In this document: positions 43,477 to 52,551 of the stretch, one piece after another | Layout: each line of letters opens with the position of its first letter | Position numbering within the stretch: the stretch's first letter is position 1 | NCBI GenBank assembly: GCA_014529385.2 | Contig: CM043947.1 | Location: 102,794,811-102,858,810, forward strand | DNA: 64,000 nt | Direction: 5' to 3' | From: Adiantum capillus-veneris | Lineage: Eukaryota; Streptophyta; Polypodiopsida; Polypodiales; Pteridaceae | Position numbers and translations under genes: made by a program | Notes under the pieces: generated by a model | What the model saw: only the letters and a program-made list of their open reading frames with translations | Databases searched by the model: none | What the model was told of the DNA's origin: nothing

Positions 43477-43866
43477 GTGCTCGGTCCACCACTTCTAGGT
43501 CATCTCGCTTCGAGGGTTAGGTTGTGCTCGGTCCACCTCTTTACGGTCATCCGGCTTAGCTGTTGGGGTTGGTGCTCGGTCTATCCACTGCGGGTACCCG
43601 GCTTCGCTGGTCTGGTTGGTGCTCGGTCCACCCGAGTCAAAATTGGGTCCCCGGCTTTGCTGATGCTAACTGACTCTCATATAGCCTGATGGTCTGCAGG
43701 CACATGTCCTGCTTGTGAAGATCCTGTCTTTGTGTGTTGTTGGGGCTCTCATGGTAGCCTGATATTCGGCAGGCACTAGTCCTGCTTTTGAAGTTCACGT
43801 CGCTGCTTTGAGGCTCTAGCTGTAGCCTGATAGTCCGTAGGCACTGGGTCTTTCTTTTGATGATCT
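43477..43866. repeat. Repeat arrays 2 and 3 in LTR-D
   Basis: Array 2 (43477-43665): four units of about 48 bp starting gtgctcggtc(c/t)a and containing (c/t)ggctt(c/a)gctg or similar. Array 3 (about 43682-43866): three units of about 70 bp starting tagcctgat. The first two have inverted repeats GCAGG...CCTGC (43696-43712 and 43769-43785). Confidence 0.75.
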
Positions 43867-45612
43867 GTTTGTTTGTTGCTGCTTGCGTCTTGGTTGAGTT
43901 GGGGTGTTTTGCCTCGAGGGGGCTCAACCACTCTCGGGTGTTTTGCTGAAGGCCCGGGCTCAACCGCTGATGATTGGGGCTAGGATTCGGTCATCTTGCC
44001 TTCACCTGCTGATTGAATTCTCCTCAAGAGGTACTCTCGACCTCACGCTGATATAGCGCGGCTCTTTCCCTGCCGGCTTGTCTTTGCCTATGATGAGGAG
44101 GGCCTTCCTTGGCTCCTACCTCGCTGCTGCTGTGCTACTGAATGGAGGGGGCTGTCTAGCCTGACCTCGGGAGAGTCCCACTGGACTACATGCTGGGTTG
44201 ACATCTCGTTGTCCCCTCACGGTGAAGAAGCCTTGGCTCTACTCCTTTGCTTTGACTGCGTCGAAGCAGGCCTTGGTCATCTTAGGATAAACTCTGGCTG
44301 GTGGCTGGCTGCTTTGTGTTGTCTTACGTCAAGTCACCGCGTCTCTGAACTGCGCCCAACACAACCCAGGAGATATTTAGAAGGATGAGCAACCCCGTCC
44401 CATCCCGGGTGCTTTGTAGCTCGCGGCTTCGTTGTGTCCTTTGTAGTTGATACATTTTGTGGTAGCATCCTTGTACCTATGCCTACTTCCTCTGAAGTGG
44501 TCTCAATCCAGTCCTTAGGTTCCCGCCCCAAAGCTGCATGAGGGTGGAGTATTCCTAACAGGCCCTCCATCCACGGTGCTATTTGTTCCGATTTCTCACG
44601 GGGGCTTGCCCAGGTGATTCTGGTGAGACCTACACTTAGCTCCGCTGCTATGACGGCTAGGTTCCCAGGCCTTGGCCGCTAAACTGCTTTGCTTTTCTTT
44701 CCACCTGTGATTTCTTGAGCTGGAGATGCCGTCCAAGCTTGATTGCTATTCGGGCTCAAAGCCCTTGTAGACAAGTGCACTTTCCGTCGATGTTCATGTC
44801 AAGGATCACACTCCCTGTACGTCTTCATTCCTTGTACCCTTTTGCTCGGTGATGTTGGGTTTGCATGTTTTGAACGAGGGACAGCCTGTCACGCTGCCCG
44901 TGACCCTGCCACAGGGGTCTATGTGCATATGCTGCATTCTGAAGTTGAGCCACTGCCATTGTGACTCTGAGCCTGTGCCACGTAGGCTTGAAGTGCCAAT
45001 GCTAAGTCACCTCGCCGTCCTTGTTGATAGGTGAGGTTGTATCTGAATGAGTCGGTCCCTTACCTTGGGCCGCTATGCCAAGCCTTACCAATACCAGGTT
45101 GAAGCTCAATGGTTGATAGCCACGATTGACTCCGGGTCCGCTTACCTCTTCACAAGGTGCTTGTCAACTCCTGACGAGCCTGACTGATAAGAAATTGCAT
45201 ATCTTGAGGGCGATCCAAATGGAGGCCGATTGTAGGTGATTGCTGAAGGGGTACACTTAGCATTGTGTCCCCGCGGCTGCCCAATGACTGGCCGCTGCTT
45301 TGTTCTTGATAGCTGCTTGTTGAGCATGGAGGGTCTCTTCACCTAGAGTCCCCGCCGAAGAAAATTTGGAGCCGACGTATCCTGACGACTCGAATACCCC
45401 TGATGGGCATGTCTTCTGTGTATTCCTTGAGCCACGGTTGGGCATCTACCGCCGGGCTTCCCACATTCCATGGAGTCGCTTTACTTTGTAACCGCGGTCA
45501 CATTTCTGGTGACCCAGTGCGTTTGCATCGTTGGCTCGCACATCTGTGATCATCTTGGCAGTAGATTTTGCGTACTTTGCTTTTGTTGTCTCCGATGGAG
45601 ATCGCGGGTTTA

Positions 45613-45624
45613 GCTCTGATACCA
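45613..45624 (-). promoter_or_regulatory. LTR-D primer-binding site (initiator Met tRNA)
   Basis: Minus-strand tggtatcagagc, two bases from the right LTR. Confidence 0.88.
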
Positions 45625-45626
45625 AG

Positions 45627-46651
45627 TGTTACGGGGACTCCCGGAACACTCAAGATGAACACCTTCACCAAGAGGCCAAGGGCCCGCAACTTAGAGCTCA
45701 CATGCTGGGAGGCTCTCATCCACTGACTTGAGTCCCTTGGGTGGCTCGTTGATGGGCTCGTCCAGAAAATGGCCCGAGATCACGTCTTGCTTGACGCGCG
45801 TGGGAGCCTTGGTGGCACCGCGCGGAGTTGAAGTTTAGTTGAGTGCGGAAGCGTCTTTAGGTTCAAGTTGAGCGAACGAGGCTATTGGGGCCTTGAGCGC
45901 ATATCTGAGAGGTCACTCTGGAACTCTCTCGGGCCACTTTGGGCTATCTTGGAAAATTGCCGAAATGGGCCCCGGACCGCCTCGGGTCGGGGTGGGCTGA
46001 ACCTGCCAGCAGCCCGTCGGTTGAGAACGAGGAGCGCCACGGGCGCGCGTTCATGAATGTGCATGGCTGATCTCGAAGAGGAAGGCGAGGTCTCCGCGTG
46101 GAGCACCTAAACGTCCAAATCCGACATACCGTCCGCGCGTAGCGCCAAGCCGACGCTCGCCGAAATAAACCGACTACGAATCTGCCGCAGCCTTCGTCTG
46201 CGAACGAGGAGCGCCTCGGGCGTGCGTCCATGAATGTGCATAGATGAGCTTGTAGAGGAAGTCAAGACCTCCGCGTGGACTACTTGAACGTCCAAAACGG
46301 ATCACTTGTCCGCATGAGGCGCCTTGCCGACGCTCGCCGAAGAGACCCGGCGGCTACGAGCCGACGGCCCCGAAACTGGGTCATGGAGTCCCCGTGCGTG
46401 GTGGACTTCCCCGATTACCTCCATGTGATGAAGTGGAGGGGGACACTCCCGTTACCGGGCGCTCTCAAACCCCCGCACGCGTCCGTAGTACCTAGACGGT
46501 GTGGTGAGGAGAAAACATAGGTCAGGACTATGTCCCATCGTCCGTCGTACCCAACCGGGTCCATCGCGCATCCCCGCGGCCCGTGCCACGGCTAGCCGAG
46601 ATCGGGTGGTCACCGTCACCCCGGGAGCTCCGAATCAACCGGAGCCCAACA
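45627..46651 (-). repeat. LTR-D 5' LTR (right)
   Basis: Pairs with 40739-41767; they differ mainly by scattered substitutions and small indels. Confidence 0.88.
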
Positions 46652-47075
46652 CCCTAAGCCTAGCGTTTTCAGATTCCCTTCATCGCCAGACACTTGCCAC
46701 CCCTGGCGTTTTCCAGATTGGCTTCATCGCCATAGATACAATCAGCCCTAGCGTTTTCACAATCGCTAGCACTTCCACAGCCTGGCGTTTTCAGCCTCCC
46801 CATCATCGCCAGCTTTTCCTCAGCCCTAGCGTTTCCAAGGCAGCCCAGCGTTTTGGCTTTCAGCCATAAATGCAGCAGAGGAACAGCGTTTGCAGCCCTA
46901 TTGGACAGCAGCAGATTCAGCCCTAGTTGGTTGTAGAAGACCCCCATTTTCAGCCCTCGAAAACGCAGCCAAAACAGTCATTTTCAGCCACCAAAACAGT
47001 CCCGAAATTCAGCAGATAGAAGACCACAGATTTCAGCCCTAAAGTCGTCGTCGTCATCACCATCGTCGTCATCGG
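46652..47075 (+). repeat. LTR-C 3' LTR, second piece
   Basis: Starts with the right LTR-D target duplication, then agcctagcg, and runs to gtcgtcatcgg. It matches 31035-31467. The last five bases ATCGG (47071-47075) are the LTR-F target. Confidence 0.88.
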
Positions 47076-47117
47076 TGTTGGGTCCAAGCCCTTGTTGGTC
47101 AGCCCGTGGGAAATCCT

Positions 47118-47125
47118 CTCGTAGG
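47118..47125. repeat. MITE1 target-site duplication, left (CTCGTAGG)
   Basis: One mismatch to 47467-47474 (CTCATAGG). The intact LTR at 49211-49218 reads ctcatagg once. Confidence 0.85.
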
Positions 47126-47466
47126 CAGCGTAACCGTGAAACGTGTTTCAGCAGGCCTGAAACGCGAAACGGGTGAAACGGCCGAAACGTTTCACCTGCA
47201 AGGTGAAACGCTTGGAGTGAAAAATTGCCTTTAGAGAATTTAGCCATTAAATAGTTATTTATTTATTATGTATATGCTATTTCAAGGTTAACATAGCATG
47301 TGTCTCTACTCACTGCACTGTGAACACCTATTTTGTTGATACATAACTCTATATATACACAAAATTTTCGTTTCGGTCAGACGTTTCACTGAAGCCTTAG
47401 CCTAGGGTGAAAAGTTTCGCGGTGAAACGCCACGTTTCGGGTCTGAAACGTTTCACGGTTACGTTG
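47126..47466. mobile_element. MITE1, 341-bp hAT-type miniature element in the LTR-F 5' LTR
   Basis: Terminal inverted repeats CAGCGTAACCGTGAAACG and, at the right end read inward, CAACGTAACCGTGAAACG. Both ends carry multiple gtgaaacg/cgtttcac motifs (about 6 in the first 90 bp and 5 in the last 90). The centre is A/T-rich. Comparison with the uninterrupted 3' LTR gives an exact empty site and an 8-bp duplication, fitting hAT. It has no coding capacity. Confidence 0.9.
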
Positions 47467-47474
47467 CTCATAGG
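47467..47474. repeat. MITE1 target-site duplication, right (CTCATAGG)
   Basis: Pairs with 47118-47125. Confidence 0.85.
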
Positions 47475-47699
47475 CATGCAATAGAGATCTAGTTAAAGTC
47501 AAGTTTGCATGGCAAATTGCCTTACATATGTAAGTTTTTAGAAAGAACAAATTAATCACAAAAAGCGTGTTCTGTGTTTTTTTTGTTGTGTATCGAGTCT
47601 CTCTCTCTCCTCTCTCTTTCTCGCTTCTGCTCCACACCAGCCTCCACGCCATGGCAACCCTTCGACTGCATCCACCATAGCCGCTCCAACCCCAACAAC

Positions 47700-47711
47700 T
47701 GGTATCAGAGC
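47700..47711 (+). promoter_or_regulatory. LTR-F primer-binding site (initiator Met tRNA)
   Basis: Tggtatcagagc, two bases after the LTR end. Confidence 0.9.
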
Positions 47712-49154
47712 TTCACGCTCGCGTAGGAGGTTGAAACGAAATTCTATCTATCACATAGCCTTCCTTGTCTGTTGCCATATCCGCAGAGAAGAAGACAAAG
47801 AAGCGCACGCTGCTCCCCTAGGCGTCTGCAAGATGGCATATCAAAACGCAGTCAAATCTGCAGTAGAGCGCCTCATCGTCTTCCTCCTCCTTGGTGGCTA
47901 CTTGGTGCAAACACAGCATCTTAGAACGCTGTGCATGAGGTGATCATTGCTAAGGTGCAGGTGGGAATCATCGGCAACATCAGCACTATGTGGGGATTGT
48001 TCCCAGGTAGACAACAAGTGACGAGCATCACAGTTGACAGCACATCTCAAAATACAGTCAGTAAGCGCCAGTTTTGTGCATATCAAAACGTTCCTGTTTT
48101 TGTGTGGTGCCAAGGAGGCGGCGAGCTATCAATCGAAAGCATCCTTTAACACTGCTGGCTGCAACAAAGGCAAGCCCAAGTGGTTTCGCAGGCAGGAGCT
48201 CAACCTGTAGAGCATCTCAAAACTCTGTTTACACAGAGAGCTACTCGCGTTGTTGCAGAAAGCTTGCCAACCATCAGAAACTACAGGTCGTTATTTTTAA
48301 CAAAAAATAAAGTGTTAATTAAAACCTTCTATTAAAGCACGGGTTCCCACCCGATCGGCTCGGTGTTCTGGTGATCATTGAAAAAGAGCATTTTTTTTGG
48401 CAATATAAGCATCATCTCACAGATTCGGACGTATTTTGGAAGTGAAAGCATCTTGTGGCACTGTCATCGGCTCGACGACGGTAATTATGATTGATAAAAG
48501 TAATGCCGGAAAAGAGCAACAAGGCTCATCCAACACCATAGCTCACGTGATAAGCAAGTCACTTATGATAGGTGTAGACCTACAGTTGCAATACATGCGG
48601 TGCATAGGCATGTTCCAAGTGCCAAGCAAGCTTTACGACATGTTCGAACACATCGACAATTACCAGAACGAAGAAGAATCTCCTTCGAGACTACAGTACA
48701 AGTTTTCAAAACTATTTTTTGTCACTTTTGGTGTCATAGAGCTGTCCTCTTTTGTCTATCATCAAAACCATCATAAACTTTCCAATCAAATCCTCTTTTT
48801 ACTTCATCATATGTCAGTCATGCCATGATAACAAAACTTTGTATGGGTTATAGACACTGCCACCACACAGATAAGTGGTAAGACCTCCCAATTTTTGTCA
48901 GTTCTCAGCCTGTTTTTACCGCTTCTCATGAGGTTACTGGGTACACCATAAACCCAAGGTTTGGCAGTGAACCAAAAACTCCATTTTTGGTAGCTAACTT
49001 TTTTGACTTACACCCTATCTGTTCAAGGGGGGTTACAGACATAGCGCCAGGTTATGGATAAACCAGAAATCCTTGGTTGTGAGAAAACCTAATACTCACA
49101 GTTGACGAGTACACCAAAAACTCGAGGTATCATGAGTTTCTTGTCCAGTTCGGG
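47712..49154 (+). pseudogene. LTR-F internal region, remnant with protease trace
   Basis: Open frame 48436-48828 (130 codons) is unrecognised. At 48844-48879 the sequence reads WVIDTATTQISG, very like the WxxDSGAT(D/N)HIS active-site region of Copia protease with the Gly changed. Stops surround it. After this point the element jumps to the polypurine tract, so integrase, RT and RNase H are missing. Confidence 0.55.
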
Positions 49155-49168
49155 CTTGAGAGGGGGAT
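49155..49168 (+). promoter_or_regulatory. LTR-F polypurine tract
   Basis: Cttgagagggggat directly before the 3' LTR (TGTTGGG at 49169). Confidence 0.8.
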
Positions 49169-49443
49169 TGTTGGGTCCAAGCCCTTGTCGGTCAGCCCGT
49201 GGGAAAGCCTCTCATAGGCATGCAATAGAGATCCAGTTAAAGTCAAGTTTGCATGGCAAATTGCCTTATATATGTAAGTTTTTAGAAAGAACAAATTAAT
49301 CACAAAAAGCGTGTTCTGTGTTTTTTTTGTTGTGTATCGAGTCTCTCTCTCTCTCCTCTCTCTTTCTCGCTTCTGCTCCACACCATCCTCCACGCCATGG
49401 CAACCCTTCGACTGCATCCACCATAGCCGCTCCAACCCCAACA
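49169..49443 (+). repeat. LTR-F 3' LTR
   Basis: Undisrupted 275-bp LTR with a (CT)n tract near 49342-49365. Confidence 0.88.
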
Positions 49444-49765
49444 ATCGGCATAGTCCCAAGTTGCATCAGTCCATTGCATCCCCATTGTACCACTTTGTGC
49501 AATCATAAGTAGACCACTCTCGCCGACGAGTGGGGCCTTCGGAGGAGGGTTTTACAACGTCTCTGGTGTCGTATCTCTCTTCTCTCTCTATCTCTCAGTC
49601 TCATACACTTGCACGCACAGTGTTCATCCACTTTGTCTGTGATCATAGCACTTTCCATTAAGAACGGAAGGCTCTCCCTTCCCTAAGAACTAAAAGGAAC
49701 CTTGAGCACAGTTCGGAGCACTCATCTTGAGCAAAGCGCAAACAATCATTCCGCTGCAGCTTACA
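49444..49765 (+). repeat. LTR-C 3' LTR, last piece
   Basis: Begins with the right LTR-F target (ATCGG), continues catagtccc, and passes the intact LTR-E target (acaacgtctctgg near 49550). It ends gcttaca before the right TGACA duplication. Confidence 0.88.
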
Positions 49766-49770
49766 TGACA
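49766..49770. repeat. LTR-C target-site duplication, right (TGACA)
   Basis: Matches 30589-30593. Confidence 0.85.
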
Positions 49771-50241
49771 CTACGATGGTGTGTGACAGTTAGGTATGGT
49801 CATAGTGAGTCTCATTTCCTCCTCATTTCCCCATCATTGTGCATCTTTTCTCTATTCATGTTTGAAGGCTTGTGCCTCAGCATTTGTGCTCTTCTATGCT
49901 CTTTCTTGGGTTGCATACACTAAGCAAGATTTGTGATGGGAATGGGATCGAGCTAGCTAGGGTGGATGAAAGAGAAACATGCTGCACACAAGTAAGTGTG
50001 TGTTGGCTAGATTATCACTCAAGCGAATCAGGTTCCAAGATCAATTAACTTGGACTTATAAACACGATCTTGAGTATTTGCTAAGCCATCACAAGCCTGC
50101 CACAAACAAGGGAGATGTAATGCAAAATGGAATGGTTTATTCATTCATGACATGAGCTTTAAGTAGCTCTATAGTCTTGCACCACTACATGTGGGATAAT
50201 TACACCTTTCCTCTGTACTCTAGGACAAAGCTCACCTTACA

Positions 50242-51621
50242 ATCCTCCCCTTGAGGTTTGGACTAGGAAGAAACTGGAGAAACTGACATCTTTGGCACAC
50301 TCCAATCTAGGAGCAAAAAAGAACATCTCCAATCCAAGATGCAAACTATCTCTAATCCAAGAGATACTCAACACCTCCCCTCAAAAAGTTGTATAAAACG
50401 GAGATCAAGCTAGTCCAAGCTATCTCCAAACAAATACAACTGAAGGGAAAAGGCAAACAAAAGTTAGAGAACGTCGTTGTGGACTAGAAGGCTATTGCTG
50501 CCTGTGTCGAAATGCCTCCGAAGCTGAACTGTTGATAGTGACGATGCCAATCGTTTGTTGAGTGAGGGTGTTGATTCCCGCTGGCTATACGCTGGTCTGC
50601 ACAACTGCTTTTGCTGGGTGCAGCTCGGTGACTAGTGGTGTTGAGATTTGAGATGTGAAGAAATAGATTTGATGAACGATATGCTGCGCATTCAACATTT
50701 TTAGCGAGGCAGATTTGGTTGATGCCAAATTGAACTCCAGCGCTACTGTGTAGGCAGAGCAACACGTGCAACATGATGATGTGGCAACATGATAATGTTG
50801 CAGATAAGTGTTGTCGATTTTATTGTTGATGGCGCTCCTCAGCAGGGAGCCCGATTGCAGGTCAAACCAAAGCTACAAATGGGCACCGAAATGAGGGCAT
50901 TGCATTTATGTCGTTGTCAGCTCAAACTCGTGGGCTGAAGATATGGGTGTACGGGAAGCAATAAAAAGCCGCTGACGAACCTCCTTTTGATTTTTCAATT
51001 CTATTGTGTGTGTTGCCTCCTTTCAGGTCCGCCAGTGGACGGCTATTGGCCAAGTCGGTGTCCTCCTTTAGAAAAATCCTCCCTTTGACCCTTAAAAAAG
51101 GGTTTCTTCATGCGTGATCAAAAGCTAGTAGAGTATTCTCACCAAAAAAGGTTACGAGCATTGAATGCTCCCAGGCACACACACAATATTGGGCTTCTGC
51201 TGCTGCAGTAATTCCAGAGAGTGAGGGTGTGCAAGAGAGCAAAATTAATCAAGATCTAGAATAGGCAAATGAAGTGCTATTTTAGCATGGGTAGGCTTGA
51301 CGGGAAGCTTTGAATGGGGCTACACACACACACCAATGGAAAATGCTAATTTTGCTAAAATGAGGAGCAACTATTGAATGCAAATGTAACTTCCTAATGG
51401 CAAGTTAATGAACTCTAATGCTAATGAAGCTTCCAATTAGCTAGTGAGTAGTGACCCAAGAGTCTTTAACTCAAGAACATGCTCATGCTAGCCAATGGAA
51501 TACTAATTAGGCATGCGATATGCAATAGAAGAGAAAACCTAATAGGTCTAGCTAATGATGATTAAGGAATACTAATCATACTACGCAAATGCATAATAAC
51601 GAACCTAGCTAGCATACCCGA
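50242..51621 (-). other. LTR-G internal region, no recognisable gene
   Basis: A 96-codon frame (50774-50484, minus) matches nothing I recognise. The right-hand half is rich in taatgctaat and gctagc runs. No RT. Confidence 0.5.
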
Positions 51622-51633
51622 GCTCTGATACCA
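51622..51633 (-). promoter_or_regulatory. LTR-G primer-binding site (initiator Met tRNA)
   Basis: Minus-strand tggtatcagagc, two bases from the right LTR. Confidence 0.88.
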
Positions 51634-52442
51634 CTTGATGGGAACGGGATGGAGCTAGCTAGGGAGGATGAAAGAGAAACATGCTGCACACACGTGAGTG
51701 TGTATTGGCTAGATTACCACTCAAACGAATTAGGTTCCAAGATCAATTAACTTGGACTCATAAACACGATCTTGAGTATTTGCTAAGCCATCACAAGCTC
51801 ACCACAAACAAGGGAGATGTAATGCAAAATGGAACGGTTCATTCATTCATGAAATGAGCTTTAAGTAGCTCTATAGCCTTGCACCACTACATGTGGGATA
51901 ATTCCACCTTTCCTCTGTACTCTAGGACAACACCTTACAATTTGGTTCCATAGCGGAGCTTTATGGTAGGATCCTTACGAGCTCCTATTGAGCCCACACA
52001 GACATTTCCATTGTGATTAGTAAAAACAGAGACTACTTACACAAGGCTAGTAGAGAGAACAAGCGATATGTTTTTGACAACGCAAAAAACAATTGACAGT
52101 TCTTGCTGGTTGAGAACTATGAAATAGCGATAAGAGAGAGGGTCTGAGAGGCATAGTGCTAACAAGGCTCACTGAGCAAGATGCATGATTCTTGACAACA
52201 TAGAAGCAGGGAGGGATTTTGTGAGATCAAGGCTCAGGGGGAAAATGCGTTAGCTTTTTGTGTGTTGACAGGTTTGAACGTCATGCTCTCAGGCTGCTTA
52301 TTTTTTAATTATGAGCTGTGTTGGTGCATTAGATTGAAAGCTAGACTTTGTTTAGGTGGATACTTGCATTTTAGTAGGACTGTTAGCTGACAGCAAGTTT
52401 GGGCATGTTGTTAATTTTATCTGGTCATTATCAACTTTTCAG

Positions 52443-52551
52443 ATGTACATTACCAAAGCTGGAGATTTTGAATTTTGAGGTGGCTCCAGTTGTGGACCTT
52501 TCAGTTGTAGCCAATGAACAAGAATGTGTTGTAGAAATGCTATCATGCAAG
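52443..52551 (+). CDS. DUF1997-like host gene, internal exon
   Basis: Exon of 109 bp between tcaacttttcag and gtgagg. It reads CTLPKLEILNFEVAPVVDLS and ECVVEMLSCK. The pattern matches the middle of plant DUF1997-family proteins, where a Leu-Pro-Lys/Arg-Leu-Glu-Ile strand is followed by EVxPVVDL and then E(M/L)LSCKFEGSE. It starts in phase 2 and ends in phase 0. The next exon in phase is at 63223. Upstream exons were not found between 51940 and 52442 and may lie before the LTR nest. The family's function is poorly known. The assignment rests on recognised motif order only. Confidence 0.65.

Larger units (their letters stand above)
41768..45612 (-). other. LTR-D internal region without coding potential
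   Basis: Open frames here are short and lack known motifs on both strands. The notable content is the hairpin repeat arrays (42944-43866). Isolated short frames such as 42721-43260 (minus) run through the arrays, whose period is not a multiple of three, so they are unlikely genes. Confidence 0.6.
40739..46651 (-). mobile_element. LTR-D: non-coding LTR retrotransposon in the LTR-C 3' LTR
   Basis: A 5.9-kb element on the minus strand. LTRs are 40739-41767 and 45627-46651, about 1.03 kb, reading TGTTGGGCTCC...CCCCGTAACA on the minus strand. The primer site (minus tggtatcagagc, plus gctctgatacca 45613-45624) adjoins the right LTR, and a polypurine tract (minus aagggggggggt type, about 41770-41781) adjoins the left LTR; this fixes orientation. 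Target duplication cccca (40734-40738) and cccta (46652-46656), one change. The 3.8-kb internal region has no recognisable gag or pol but holds hairpin repeats. It fits the LARD class. Confidence 0.9.
47076..49443 (+). mobile_element. LTR-F: deleted Copia-like element in the LTR-C 3' LTR
   Basis: LTRs are 47076-47697 (273 bp plus MITE1 with its duplication) and 49169-49443 (275 bp). Both start TGTTGGG and end CCCAACA. The target duplication ATCGG (47071-47075, 49444-49448) is exact, and the empty site is seen at 31463-31470 in the 5' LTR of LTR-C. Primer site tggtatcagagc (47700-47711) and polypurine tract (49155-49168) are present. The 1.5-kb internal region keeps only a trace of protease, so pol has been deleted. 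Confidence 0.92.
30594..49765 (+). mobile_element. LTR-C: complete LTR retrotransposon enlarged by nested insertions
   Basis: Outer element of the nest. Its own sequence is a 5' LTR in two pieces (30594-31583 and 38126-38330), an initiator-Met primer site (38332-38343), an internal region of about 1.95 kb, a polypurine tract (40272-40283) and a 3' LTR in three pieces (40284-40738, 46657-47075, 49449-49765). The LTR starts TGTCACG and ends in ACA, about 1.2 kb once insertions are removed. Five-base duplications TGACA flank the whole 19.2 kb. The internal region has no reverse transcriptase or integrase, so the element is non-autonomous. The LTRs carry repeated (c)tagcgttttcagcc motifs. Confidence 0.9.
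49934..51939 (-). mobile_element. LTR-G: small complete LTR element
   Basis: LTRs 49934-50241 (308 bp) and 51636-51939 (304 bp) start TGATGGGAA and end CCTTACA as read on the plus strand. Minus orientation is shown by the primer site (plus gctctgatacca, 51622-51633) beside the right LTR and the polypurine tract (minus aaggggaggat, 50242-50252) beside the left one. Target duplication ATTTG (49929-49933, 51940-51944) is exact. The 1.4-kb internal region has no recognised coding part. The sequence near 50260-50380 (minus) resembles the 3' end of plant Copia elements. It is a deletion derivative or TRIM-like element. Confidence 0.9.

Noticed and set aside
42944-43866. CRISPR-like array
   Set aside because: Repeats are diverged, stems are internal to each unit, spacers are related, and the context is a plant LTR element.
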